64,000 nucleotides of DNA from Neopestalotiopsis rosae (lineage: Eukaryota; Ascomycota; Sordariomycetes; Amphisphaeriales; Sporocadaceae). Position numbers and translations under genes: made by a program. The notes beneath the pieces are model-generated. The model was given only the letters and a program-made list of their open reading frames with translations, was not told where the DNA came from and made no database searches. The stretch covers positions 1,364,001 through 1,428,000 of the forward strand of contig JALGAS010000004.1 of NCBI GenBank assembly GCA_023078685.1, written 5' to 3'. Every line of letters starts with the position of its first letter. Position 1 is the stretch's first letter. Below are positions 1 to 11,905 of the stretch, one piece after another.

Positions 1-1493
1 GAGACCCGATTCACCCGAGAGAAATCGAAAATTCTCCTTCGACTTGACAGCGCGACCCGATTATAATCTCCACATGAAGGCGCTCACGGTGTGAACGATG
101 TGGGGTTGAATTGGAACTTGCGGGGCGCCGTTGCTGACTCGAGAGGGCAAAAGGTTGTCTCTTGGTTGTGAAGGGAAAAAGGGGAAGTTTGAACGAGTTT
201 TTCTTCTCTACTTTTTCTCTCTTCTTTTCTCAGACTGAAAATCTGCCAATGGAGGTTGTAGATTAAACCCTCCTCACGTGCGTCTTTTGTTAACGCTCCG
301 ACTGCCGGCAACTAGAATATTGACTGGGCTCTGAACAAACACAAGAAATGAGGAATGTGAATTGGTCCAGGGTCCAGGCCAGGCTATTGTCCATGTCGGC
401 CACCAAACTTCCAGGGGTCCACGTACGAATCAGCAAGTAAGGAATAGTCAGTGACCAGGTTTCCCCATCAATTGAATTGTGAAAATACCTAAACTCGGTC
501 GTTACTGTTACATGGACTATTCTCTACCAATAATGATTTATCTATTCTCTTCCTATGGCTGAATGGGTAGTATGAGTCTAAGAAGAGACTTGTCGTGCAT
601 AGGGCTGTTCATTGTTGGGGATCAGCACAATAGACAATTGAGTAGGAGCGCTAACAATGACCGAAGGAGAGACGGTTATGGACGGCTATGTCTCTGCAAC
701 TCACGGGTCCCTTCACGATGCCATACCAAAGCATACCTACAAGCAATAGCACATACTAATAAGCGACGAAAACGTAACAGCTACATTACAATTGCCTCAA
801 TGCAGTCAGGCGTGCGCTATAGCAGCTGCTCTTGAACCAATCCGGTTCCCCAGAACAAAACATTATCATTGCCAGGGCTGCAGGCCGGGGGAGTTGCCCT
901 CTTGGCGTGTCTCTGACAGTGGGGTTCTGCGGGGAAAGATGCAGTGAGATTAGAGGGAATTGGGGAATGGGACAGCAGCGATAGCTTTTTCTCTCGCTGC
1001 CATTTGCCGGGTCCCCCGCTAATTCTCCAGGTCCCATGACGTCGAATTTTGGTCTGAGCTGGATACGATACCCCAGAAGTAGCCCCCCCAGACCAGACCA
1101 GGCAGGGCACCTCCCAGTCTCGTACCCAAGGTACCCCAGGGTTCGCCTGGGTTGGCCTGGGAACTTTTGGTGGGTGGAAGAGGATTGACCCCAGGTCGCC
1201 ATCCAGTCAAGTCCCAGCGAAGTCCCAGCGGCACCCCAGACACACTCAAGATGGTCTGCTGCCCCCCAGACACCCAGACAGACCTGACGCCAGACGGGCA
1301 AAGCCAGACCAATACCTAGGACCTTTTTTGCTGCCGTGTCACTCACTCACTCGGGCGTTTTGCCCATCTCTGGACGATCACTTCTAATACCAACATTTCC
1401 GGAAAACTCAATGATTGAAGACTGGCAGTGTAGTGAGTAAGGAGATTTGCCTGGCTTGCAAGTGGCCGCTTTCCACCTCGAACGATATCGCGA
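1..1493. other. Intergenic region, no gene seen
   Basis: No reading frame here has fungal coding character. The longest one, on the minus strand at 786-1346, is low-complexity and matches no family I know. The stretch around 1080-1320 is C-rich, with short near-repeats of CCCAG and CCAGAC type words. It probably includes the upstream region of the Zn2Cys6 gene that starts at 1494. Confidence 0.6.
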
Positions 1494-3828
1494 ATGCCCT
1501 CACACGAGAAAGCGGAGCTCCTGGCCACACCATGGTACGATTTCTTTCCATTCTGTTATTGCTTTCTTTCACTCAATGCCGCTCCGCCCTTGCGCTCCGT
1601 TCAACTCTGTTTTGTGGAGTGACTCTCGGAAGCGTTGTCTTGTGTATTCCGGCTAAGATGCTGACCTGGTTTCCGGCGCCGCCGCAGCCTTCCGTGCCGG
1701 GAGAATCATTTGAAATGTGACCGGCTAATACCGAAATGCTCCCGGTGTTCGAACTCCGGCCGGGAGTGCAAACTTGCCTTCAAGTTCAAGCCCGCAAAAG
1801 GTATGTATTCATCTCCCTCTCCTGCCAGCCAGGCAATCAATCATGCAAGTCAATTGTCGTCCCTTGAAATCTCAATTGACCCTTGCCCCGTCTAGACACA
1901 TTCAAGAAGAATCAGCGATGGATCAAAACCCCCAGAAGTCGTAAGTCCCCCCATCACTTGGCTATACTTTTGTGAGTGACTGATTCAACTCATGCATTTA
2001 TTAGTGACATACATAGACGAAACCACGTCATTAGCATTTGGCAGCTCGCCAGAAAATTCCTTTACTCCTCAGAGCGAGCGAGGAGATTCACCTAGGTCCC
2101 CTCAATCCAGTCGGGATGATGCATCAGAAAAGGCGGCTCCTCGCCCTGTAGAGGCACCATTCCGCTACCCTACTGCAAGCGAATCGCCGCGGGAGCAGCG
2201 CGCAACTCACAGTCCATCACATACTCACTCAATATCACAATCTGAACCTTCCCCCATCGAGAAGCCTTTTGTTCCTTGGTCAGGGTCTGATAGGAACAGA
2301 GACGTCTCCGATAGCCCCATTGCCGGCAGTCAACCACCCTCACAGCCAACCCCCCAGGATAGGCAATTACCTACGCCCACCAGGAGTGTTGGCAGTGGCA
2401 GCCTCTCACACCTTTCACTTTCTGACCCATTTTCCTTGATGAATGAGGCCGAGGCACACCTGTTTAGACATTATGTACAACACCTAGGAGTTTGTGTAAG
2501 TATACTCGCAATTTGCTCCGCCCCATTCTCGTCTTCTGACTGGCACATCTAGCTTGATTTGACTGACCCCCTGCGAAACTTTGAGCTCGTGGTACCACAG
2601 CGTGCTACCATGTCCCCGACTCTGCTCAAAGCAATTTTTGCAATTGCCGCCAGGCATCTAAGCCAGACAAGTGATTATGATCCGCTAGCATCCAACAGAT
2701 ATCACGATGAATGTCTTGGTTATCTCATTCCCATGTTGGATAACTCTTATACCGTGTCCGATGAGAATCTTTTTGCTGCTACAATCATCTTGAGGATGCT
2801 TGAAGAAATGGATGGTAAGTCTTCAACCTCAAACTTGGAAACACTTCAAGCTAAGTGCATATATAATGCAGCCAGTTCAGGCCAGGACAACCATGGTCAT
2901 CTTCTTGGCATCCATGCTTTCGTGAATGTCGGGGACCAGATCATGCTGCCAGGTAGTTTGAGCGCAGCCTCATACTGGGTTGGTCTGCGCCAGGAGATTT
3001 ATAGTGCCATGAGCACACAGGCGCCTGTGAAAATTCGCCTTGATCATTTCATTGTTGACCGCTCCTTTGAGCCCACTGACGACTATACTTGGTCGAACCG
3101 GGCGGTGGTAAATCTTGCCGATGTTTTGAATTTTTGCTTCTCCGAGACGGCCCAGCCAAACTCCCGGTGGACGTACTTGAACGAACAATGCAGCCGCTGG
3201 GATGAAACCCGACCCCCGTCGTTTGAGCCTTTTTACTTCCGGGATCGAGGAGTTGGGGATGCGTTCCCGCAAGTTTGGTATCACTCGAGCTGTCATGGTA
3301 AGGCATCGAACTCTGGCGCGCCAATGAACGATGAGCTAATTGTGAATTCTCGAAAGTTGTCGGGGTGCAGCATCACATTCTGGCCCAGTTATTATTGGCG
3401 CAGTTTGATCCTGCGATACCGAGGGTCGGCACAAAGAGAGCTGCCGCCGTAAAGGCCATAGCGGTAAGTACAACAGAATCCATCCAGCCCAATTGTAAAG
3501 GTCTTGACTGACTTGGCCAAGAAACGGGTCGACTACTTGATGCGACAAATATGTGGAATAGGATCATGCAATCAATGGACGCCACCAGCTTTATTTACTG
3601 CGTCAATGGGCATTGCCATGTGTAGGTATTTCCGAAAACCCCAAATTTCGGAATGTATTTCCGTGACTGACCGTTTTAGTTGGCGATCAATTCGAGAACA
3701 GGGCAGACCAGGAGGCAATGCTAGACGTGCTTAAAAAGACAGAGACGAACCATGCACGTCCTACAAAGGCGATACAACAGCAGCTCATGAGGGTGTGGGG
3801 ATGGATGACGGACTACGAGCATGGCTAG
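1494..3828 (+). CDS. Zn2Cys6 transcription factor with Fungal_trans_2-like domain
   Basis: Nuclear DNA-binding regulator. The proposed exons are 1494-1534, 1688-1800, 1896-1940, 2005-2495, 2553-2814, 2872-3297, 3357-3463, 3522-3621 and 3680-3828. They are all in phase, use GT-AG introns and give 577 aa. The zinc cluster appears only after splicing: exon 1 ends in TG and exon 2 begins with C, completing the first cysteine of CLPC, followed by RENHLKC, DRLIPKC, SRC and SNSGREC. This is a perfect C-x2-C-x6-C-x6-C-x2-C-x6-C. The next exon encodes DTFKKNQRWIKTPR, a linker typical of this family. A Ser/Pro-rich stretch follows (roughly residues 75-215), then an alpha-helical domain containing LKAIFAIAARHLS, as in Fungal_trans_2 (PF11951) proteins. 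The target is unknown. It lies 0.8 kb upstream of myo-inositol oxygenase in the same direction, so control of inositol use is possible but only inferred. The exon 8 acceptor at 3521 is the least certain boundary. Confidence 0.88.
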
Positions 3829-4639
3829 AGTCGAATACTGACCATTGAATTATGAACTCATTGAAGATTCAGTCCCCGGACTTTCCTCGCGTGTTTGTTC
3901 AGGAAAACATTTCCACGCACGATTTGAGTAGGTACACGCAGTGCACACATGGCAGACATCCCTAACTAGCCTATCGACATTAGGCTTTGAGTTGATAAGT
4001 AGGCGAGGCGTGAGTGCCCGCTCATTCGGTCCCCTTCCCGGCAAACAGGGCAAGCAAGGGTATGGAATACTCGCGCGCGGCGGAACCTACTGCGTAGAAT
4101 GAGAAAAGATGACGATCAAGAAATTCTTGCACGGCTACTGGTCCCCGCACTCCGAACCACAGATTGGCGATCTAGAGCCAGAGGTGCCAAGTAGCACGAG
4201 GCCTAATTAGTGGACGGCGCAATGCGTGTGCAAGAATAGTCTTCCCCATGGAGAGAGGTAGACGATTTCTATTTGGGGTAATCCTCGGGCATTTTGACCC
4301 GATCTGTCTTATATAGGTCAAACACTAGAGGCTCAAGTGGGTGGTGCGGCACTTACCCTCGGCGATTTTATCCTTTTTCGACGCGAGTATGCCCAGTTTA
4401 CTGACGGCAACTCCAGTTACATCAGTCTCCACCATATGATATAGTTTTCAGTATATATCGACCTTGGAACTGACCTCAAAATGATTGCATTCGACATTCA
4501 CACATATCAAACAATATCAACAACAACAGCATCATCATATATTGTCGGCTGTAGATATAAACAATCAGACAGCGACATTCTTCATCATTTCACCACACTC
4601 AACCACCTTCACACAACCTTGAGCACTTAATCAGACACA
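3829..4639. promoter_or_regulatory. Upstream region of myo-inositol oxygenase
   Basis: No gene is visible. The region has TATA-like words (TATATAGG near 4310 and TATATATC near 4450). It ends in a CAA/CAC-rich leader (about 4495-4639) typical of well-expressed fungal genes, just before the ATG at 4640. There is no obvious repeated operator. Confidence 0.5.
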
Positions 4640-5666
4640 ATGGCACCCGGCGCTCTTGTAGACCACGACACCACGGCCCGCGATGGCCAGGCCCTCGAGG
4701 ACCTCTCAGACAAGATCGACGCCGTCAACGTCTTGAAGGACCAGAAGAAGGCCGCTGCTGCCGCCAAGGCCAAGGCTGAGGAGGAGGCTGCCTTCAACAC
4801 CCAGTCCGAGTTCGACTCCGAGAAGGACAAGACACAATTCAGACAATACGAGGACGCTTGCGACCGTGTCAAGAACTTCTACATTGAGCAGCACACCAAG
4901 CAGACCGTTGCCTACAACCTGAAGGCACGCAACGACTTCAAGTTCCGGGAGAAGCACCACATGACCATCTGGGAGGCCATGGAGAAGTTGAACACCCTCA
5001 TTGACGACTCCGACCCGGACACCAGCCTGTCCCAGATCCAGCACTTGCTCCAGTCCGCCGAGGCTATCCGCAAGGATGGCAAGCCCCGCTGGATGCAGCT
5101 GACCGGTCTCATCCACGACCTGGGCAAGCTCCTCTACTTTTACGGCTCCCAGGGCCAGTGGGACGTTGTCGGCGACACCTTCCCCGTCGGCTGCGCCTTT
5201 GACGAGCGCATCATCTACCCGGGCTCCTTCAAGGAGAACCCCGACATCAACGACCCCATCTACAGCACAAAGCACGGCATCTACTCGCCGGGCTGCGGCC
5301 TCGACAACATCATGCTGTCCTGGGGCCACGACGAGTACCTCTACCACGTCGTCAAGGACCAGTCGACCCTGCCCGCCGAGGCCCTCGCCATGATCCGCTA
5401 CCACTCCTTCTACCCCTGGCACAAGGAGGGCGCCTACCGCGACCTCATGGACGAGCACGACCACAAGATGCTCGAGGCCGTCAAGGCCTTCAACCCTTAC
5501 GACTTGTACAGCAAGAGTGATGGTATCCCCGATGCCGAGAAGCTCAAGGTATGTTCCGTCACCAATTCTACAGATAACTATTTGAATCAGTCACTAACAC
5601 ACTGAATAGCCTTACTACCTTGAGCTGATCAACGAGTTCTTCCCCAACGAGGTCATTGAGTGGTAG
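4640..5666 (+). CDS. MIOX: Myo-inositol oxygenase
   Basis: Cytosolic non-haem di-iron enzyme that cleaves myo-inositol with O2 to D-glucuronate. Exons 4640-5548 and 5610-5666 give 321 aa, with the intron 5549-5609 starting GTATGT and ending ATAG. The HD-type metal-binding motifs are visible: LIHDLGKLL (about residue 160), SWGHDEYLYHVV (about 235) and YHSFYPWH (about 256). The C terminus, PYYLELINEFFPNEVIEW, matches the conserved end of the family. Length is normal (roughly 280-330 aa). The N-terminal 60 residues are a charged Lys/Glu/Ala-rich extension as in fungal members. Codons are strongly G/C-ending, which leaves an open but meaningless 252-codon frame on the other strand. The Zn2Cys6 gene upstream is the only neighbour that could be linked to its regulation. 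Confidence 0.96.
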
Positions 5667-6347
5667 ATCATTTCATGTCTGCACTTGGCTAGGAATAATT
5701 GGGATATGGTTATGACAAAGCGTTCAATTTTGATTTCACTTTTTTCTTTTGCTGGTTATGGAACTTTTTGAAGATACAATAGAGAACAAACACACCAAGT
5801 GTGCGGCATGATAAGCCTTTGTCTACTCGAAATAAAATACTAGGGGCGAAAAGTAAAAAGTAGCCCTTTCCCGACCTTTGTGGCGGGATATCATCACTTC
5901 ACTTTCATGTTCCAGCGATGCCACTACTGTGCTCTTGATTGAATGGATGTGATACTCCTCAGGGGAGGATCAACTGTCCATCCCGTGTCTTATGACCTCA
6001 ACACTGCATACATATGGCAGTGAAAGGTGTCACCAAGTATTACTCAACTCTAATAACCCATGTGCAAGACGTGATTGGTGCGATTATAAATCATTAAAGC
6101 ATTATTCAGATAGTCTTCTAGATATAGTAAGTCCTGGAGTAATCTATGCACGCCATGCCTCTGCAAAGCGGACTGACTGCACAATTAGAGCCAGCCACAT
6201 CAACACTGCATACTCTTAATGCACGAGTATATCTGGGGAAGCAGCGCACATCCGTTCTCATTGGTCACAAAACTTGCCATATCAAGCTCGATTGGTTCTT
6301 TTGAAACCTTACATGCCGCATCCGCCATATGCTGCGCAAGGAGTCCC
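5667..6347. other. Convergent intergenic region
   Basis: 3' flanks of the oxygenase (plus strand) and of the MFS gene (minus strand). AT-rich with no coding signal. Nothing else is seen. Confidence 0.5.
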
Positions 6348-8401
6348 TCAACTCTTGACCTCGTGCCCTTCTTTTCCTGGGGTATTCTGCGCCGCAGAAG
6401 ACTGGACCTCCTCGGCCATTTGCTCCTGGTTCGGCGGAGTACCGTTGCCATTCTCCTCGTCAGCAGCTCCCTTGTTCTCGGCGGGCATCTCCTTTCGCAC
6501 GCTCCAGCCGCCGCGCCAGCCCACCCAGCCCTTTTCGTGGGGGCCCCGGAGGAAGCACAGGACGAGGGCGAAGCCGATAAAGGCAATGTTGCACCCGCCG
6601 CTCCAGGTCCACCCGCCGCGGGCGTACAGGCGGTTGCCGACGGCGGTGCCCGTGAGCTGGCCCGCGAAGCTGAACACCATGTAGGCCGTGTTGACGCGGT
6701 TGCGCTTCTTGGGGTCGAGGCGCGTGTACACGTTGGTGCGGTTGGCCGTGTGGGCAAAGTTGGCGCCCGTGTCCATGGTGATGGCCTGGACTATCGGGCC
6801 CGCCACGGTGAATTTGCCTATAAATGTGCCGATTACGATGCCTAAGAATTCTAGCGATAGGCCTAGGATCACGCTGAAGAGCGGCACGAAGCGGTCTGTT
6901 ATCAGGCGCGACCACAGCGGACCTAGAGTAATGACGGCGATGCCAATAAAGGCAAAGAAACCAATCTCTAGGGACGAGTAGTTGTAGGGTGGCGATGCGA
7001 GGAGAAATGTGAGGGTCGTCCAGAACGAGGTGAACGCGGCGCTCAACAGGTATCCTGTAAGGCAAGCTTGTAGCAACACTGGCTCCTTGACTACCATTGT
7101 AATGATATCCCATAACAATTGAAGATAAGGAAGGCCAGGGTCCTTTGCTGGATAATCCGGGAGAAAAAAGAATAGCAGAATGAGTATCATATACTGAGCA
7201 CCAAATGCCTAATTGTATCCTGTCATTAGTGTTTCGATATGCAGTTTTGACACGGTCCCTAAGACTCACCAGCCAGTATATGTTCCGCCAAGAGGTGAAG
7301 TTGGCCAAGATACCTGACAAGACCCTAGCAATCAACATGCCAAGTGCAAGCCCCGAGACGACAATAGAAAGCGAGCTTGCACGCCTATGCGGAGGAGCTA
7401 GGTCTCCGACCAGGGGCAGCATCAGCTGTGGCGTTACGGTTCTAGAAAGATGGTACTCTGTCAGCACGCGTTTGCCATACATCATTCCATGAGCCTGCAG
7501 TGTCCCGTGTCAAAGCATGGCAGCCTGCCGATACTCATGAAATCATGGGGGGAAAGAGGTACATACCCGACGCCACATATGAACGACAGCCCGATAAAGG
7601 CATTGAAGTTATTGGTGAGGCACAAGCCAAGCCACTATACTCTATCAGTCGCATGTTCGTTGGTAAAACCAGGATACACCATTGCCTACCACGGTGGCCG
7701 TCGCCCAGATCAACGACAGGACAAAAGGTCTTCGGCGCACTTTGTCGCCAAGCGGACAGACGAATAACAGGCCTACGGCGTAACCAGCCTGAGAAAGTGT
7801 CGCGACATTGGACGCCGTCTCAAAGCTGACGTTGAAGTCGTGGGCCAGAATATTGAGAATCTGTTCATAATATCAGCCATCATGCTGTGATTTTAAAAGT
7901 AAAGAGGTGAGTAGTAGTAACTGACTGGTTGTGGATAGTACAGATTGGCAACAGTAAAGGTTCCGGCCTATAACACGACTCAGTTCCGCTTTAACTAAAG
8001 AACCTCCAACCGAATTGCCCTATACTGACCAGTCCCATCAACATGTTCATGGGCAATGAAAACTGGGGAGGGTTATCCGGATCATAGCGACATCGCTTAG
8101 GGATCCACGAAAGCCTGCTAATTAGCGATGTTCTTGTGGTCCCCGATGCCGCCTTGTCGTCCCCCGTATCAAGGCCGCTGCCGTTCGTGGGGCTTTTGAT
8201 GTGGTGTGGATCTTTTTCGTCTTGGTCGCCGAGCTGGTGCGGCTGGTCCTCTTGAACTGAGACGCCATCGGTCCGTTGTATGCTCTTTGCATCCGAAATC
8301 ATTTTTGTGTCTTCCAGCTCTTTTGACATTTCTTGCTGATTGAGACCGACATTTTGTCTCGTCTCCCCGATGTCGTCATCCGTTCCCTTTGACGGATGCA
8401 T
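6348..8401 (-). CDS. MFS transporter, DHA1-like (12 TM)
   Basis: Plasma-membrane carrier of the major facilitator superfamily. Six exons on the minus strand (8401-8030, 7967-7926, 7860-7690, 7634-7567, 7441-7270, 7208-6348) join in phase to 561 aa. The first ~115 residues are hydrophilic and charged. TM1 starts at FSLPMNMLMGL and runs into AGTFTVANLYYPQP across an exon junction. Motif A is present as CPLGDKVRRRPF between TM2 and TM3. The later half carries WSRLITDRFVPLF, a second motif-A-like loop. The C-terminal tail (about 55 residues) is polar. The YYPQP sequence after TM1 resembles the drug:H+ antiporter-1 group that also includes bacterial YgaY-like carriers. The substrate cannot be read from sequence. 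It is head-to-head with another MFS gene starting at 9516. Confidence 0.9.
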
Positions 8402-9515
8402 GTTTGCGGCGAGCTCCGTCTGTTCTGATTATCCAGGCAGTGTAAGTAAGTTGGCGGTCTGGCTTACGACGGCAAGGGCGTCTCTTTAAGCATGACAGAT
8501 CGCAAACCTATCAATGACCTCGCAAAACATGCTCCGAGTACTCAAATGTATAAAGAGAAACATAAACACCCATTGCAAAAACTCCTGTGTGTAAAGGCTC
8601 AAGTTTCGGGACTCGGGAATAGTAGGGGGTCGGCGATAGCGGCTCGATCCGCATATTCGCTTGCAGGGGGGGATAAGTCCCCGAGGTCATGTTCATTTCA
8701 TTACCAAGCAAACCAAGCACCGGATTAAACGCTGGAGCTAATGTACGTGTGGTGCAGCTGCTTTTACTGACCTACCCGCTTAAGAACTCTGCCGATTGAA
8801 TTCCCTCTAGTACCAATGAGATCATTCCCGGAGCTTATATTCACTGTCTCTTCAACAAGGACATCTGATTGTCATATTTCACATCGGATCTTTACAACGG
8901 TGGTCAGCACATCTCCGCTTTGAGAACCGATATGGGGCATATCCTTGCAGCACGTAAGTCGGGCGCCGAATGGCGGTCGGTAGCGGGCGTAATGACGGGC
9001 GGCAAGGCAAGTAAGAGGAGACCACAATGGAGCCGCCCGCCCTTGTGCCTTGTGCCTTGTGGGTGAGGAGCCACAAGCGGTGTCTCCATCGTAACACAAC
9101 GCTGCAATCACTTTAGCTACTAGCATCTCATCTCTACATATTTGTGACCCTTGACTGGTCAGTAGTCAGCGGATTGAGCAATCCCAGGGCACTTGTAATC
9201 ATTGAAATTGGGGTATGCATCTGGCATCACCTTGTATCTCACCCCGCCGTATCGGAGGCGTCGTCTCCACCTATTCGGTCCAGGTCAATGACATGATCGG
9301 CACTTCGGCTCGACTCCGTCAGTGCACACGAAATTTCGCAATCGTATCTCTATCTATCTCTATCTCTCTAATCTCTTCCTCTCATTCTCTCTCTAAAGTT
9401 CCTTTTCTTTTAGGAACCGGTGAAGTTTGTCTTCTTTCGAGGGGTTGATTCAATTGGAGGTTTTTATTTCCCATTTGACCTATTGTCACTCGTTTTTCTT
9501 GTGCTGTTGGTGAAA
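8402..9515. promoter_or_regulatory. Shared upstream region of two divergent MFS genes
   Basis: About 1.1 kb lies between two oppositely oriented transporters. It holds no credible gene. The right end (about 9345-9395) is a pyrimidine-rich leader with TCTATC/TCTC repeats just upstream of the ATG at 9516. Confidence 0.5.
9345..9395 (+). repeat. Pyrimidine microsatellite (TCTATC/TCTC)
   Basis: A run of TATCTC, TATC and CTCT units in the 5' leader of the MFS gene. Such CT tracts are common around fungal transcription starts. It is short and imperfect. Confidence 0.7.
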
Positions 9516-11382
9516 ATGGCGGCCACTGAAACTACGCCCTTGCTGGGTAATGGCGCGCAAAAGAAGCAGCCGGCGGTCGCCACAGCGAAAGCGGAGCAAA
9601 AGAGTTCCTTCTTCGGGCCCGCCAATCGCATTCTCTTGGCCGGCTTCTTGATGGCATTCACACTGGGCATCACCCAAGTCCCGTACGTATTTTAATGAGC
9701 GAAAAGATATCGATTTCCATGGCAATAAGACACTTTGAAAAAACCATGTACTAATTCACCATGCTAGTATCATTTACGTATTTCGTGTAATGGAATGTGA
9801 TGTATTCTATAGCCATAATCCCCCATTTGACGGCGTCGGCGATCGCTGCCACCGCCGGGAGATCGACGCCGGCACCGCGACGCAGGTCTCCATCCTGGGC
9901 ATGTCCACGTCCTTCAGCGGCGTCTTCAACCTCTTTGTGTGCGGGTACTTTATCAAGCTGTGGGGGCCCCGGTGGGCGTTTGTTAGTCAGACTTCGCTGC
10001 TGGGCATCCGCGTGGCCACGCAGGTCATGGGCGTGACGGTCGGTGGCAGGACGGGTATCATCATTTTTCAGGCGTTCCAGAGTATAGGCATAGTCGGTGG
10101 GCCACGTGGGTTTCAGTGAGTAGCTCCCTCTCCCTTTCTCCCCTTGAATAAGGTTTCGCGGCAACCAAATACTGACAATGCCTCCGTCCAGGTTGGTGCT
10201 TAATACAGCAGTTAGTGAAATTGTCCCTGCGAGAGAGCGGACTGCCGTCTTTGGTAGACTTCAAGGCTCCATCATGCTCGGAACTGCCTTTGGCTATCTG
10301 CTGGGCGGTGTGCTTGGTGACATGTACGGCATTCGACGACCCTTTGAAGTGGCCTTTTTCCTCTACATTACATCTAGCATATACGGAGCATTGTTCTTGC
10401 CTGAAGCCCCCACCGAGGGCCAAGCCGAGAAGAAGAACCCTCGTGGTGTCGGCGGCTTCTTTGCACCTCTCAAAGTCATTGTCCCGCAAAAGTACATACA
10501 AGAGGACGGCAAGTTGTTTACGAGTTACGGCCTCATCTTTCTTGCACTAGGCATCTTCCTCGGAGTGTTCGCCTCGACTTATGCGCCGACCTTGTTGCAA
10601 ATGTATGCCACATCCGAATTCGATTTTGGAACCAAGGAGAACGGATGGCTCATGTTTGGAAACGCGCTTATTCGGGGTCTCTTCTTGATCGTCATGTTCC
10701 CCAAGATCATTTCGGTCGGCAGGACGTGGCTCAATGGGCCCAGCGAAAAGCCGCACGGCAGCACGGAGAATGCAGACGGGGACGTCGATGACGTGCCGAC
10801 TGATCCTCGGGATTTCCCCGCCTCTCCAGGCGAGGAAGTGCCGCAAGAACCAATCAAGGCGCCAGAGCCAGAAGAAGAGGAGGACGAAGACGTCGGAACC
10901 GGTTTCGATCTCATGTTTGTTCGCTGGAGCTTGGTTGTAGACACCATCGTGACCGCCATAGCCGGGTTCTCGAGCCAAGGGTGGCAGGTGTACATGGCTG
11001 GATTCCTCCTCCCCTTTGCCTCTGGTTCCGCACCGGCGGCAAAGGGCGTCATGACGGAAATGTGTCCTTCCAATCAGCGCCAGGACGCCATTGCGGCCAT
11101 CACTTTGGTCGAAAGCGCCGCCATGCTGATCACCCAGGGACTGTTTGGTCTCATTTTCGCCTTCTTCTCCGAGATTGGTCAGCCGAGATTGACCTTTTTC
11201 TGCAATGCTGTAAGTATCTACAAGCACACTCCCGTGTCCGCTTTTGCTAATTGTATCTAAAGGGATTTGCTCTGGTTGCAACTACGGTTTTGTTTTTGTC
11301 GAGATTCCCACCACCGGGAAGTAAGCGTATTGACGAGATCAATGATGATGAGGTCGAAGCGGAGCATTCTATGGATCAATAA
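9516..11382 (+). CDS. MFS transporter, TetA-like subgroup with acidic central loop
   Basis: Membrane transporter. Exons 9516-9682, 9768-10115, 10192-11209 and 11263-11382 join in phase to 550 aa. The start at 9516 gives an N terminus with METTPLL-type dileucine context (MAATETTPLLGNG). TM1 (NRILLAGFLMAFTLGITQVPIIYVFRVMECD) is completed only by splicing. GDRCHRREIDAGTATQVSILG, FVCGYFIKLWGPRWAF and the VVGGPRG-like IVGGPRGFQLVLNT stretch match a fungal MFS family seen near secondary-metabolite and resistance genes. The central loop (about residues 355-415) is strongly acidic, with a Glu/Asp run. The second half (LMFVRWSLVVDTIVTAIAGFSS onward) closes with an acidic tail. The cargo is unknown. 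Confidence 0.9.
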
Positions 11383-11905
11383 AATGAGTCTTTGTGCTTG
11401 AACTCATTCCAAAAGTACTCAATAAATGTTTTCACGCGTTACATAGACTTATAGACTAAAATATGCATGCCAAAATTGAAAGACGTCAAAAGAATACGAG
11501 CACTTCGATTGCCTTTAATTCTTGAAGCTTGGTAGAAAAGCCTAGTATTTTTCTTCCTGTGACATCAAGGCAAATTTGTGCCTTTTGGCCTGGGGAATAT
11601 GTATGATAGCTGCCCTCGTATTAGTGATCGGCTACGCTTTTCCGGTGATGTTGGACCTACTGGCGACTCAATTCATACTCATGAACGTGACGAAGGTCAA
11701 AGATTTCTTATGACGCCCGACGCTACTCGGAATGCCTTGACCACTTGGAGCGGCCGCTCAATGGATCTCCGCCGACGACCGATCTTCCGAACGAGACGAA
11801 CCGAGACAACTCTCCGATGATCCGCGCGCAGTAGTCGCTCCACCCGGGGAGCGCAGATCGTTGCATCTCGGAGCACCGTCACTCGTCAAGCTTCTCTCCA
11901 GTCTT
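11383..11905. other. Intergenic region, no gene seen
   Basis: AT-rich 3' flank of the MFS gene, followed by about 300 bp of mixed sequence. Short open frames here have no family resemblance. Confidence 0.5.

Noticed and set aside
786..1346. 186-codon minus-strand frame in a C-rich region
   Set aside because: Low-complexity Gly/Leu/Pro composition with overlapping frames in all phases, and no homology pattern.
4706..5464. 252-codon open frame opposite myo-inositol oxygenase
   Set aside because: It mirrors a highly G/C-ending coding exon. The translation is Val/Leu/Gly-rich and resembles no family.
6460..7485. 341-codon minus-strand frame overlapping the DHA1-like MFS exons
   Set aside because: Wrong frame of a real gene. 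Only the segment containing TPQLMLPLVGDLAPPHRRA (exon 5) is genuine and it belongs to the MFS gene.
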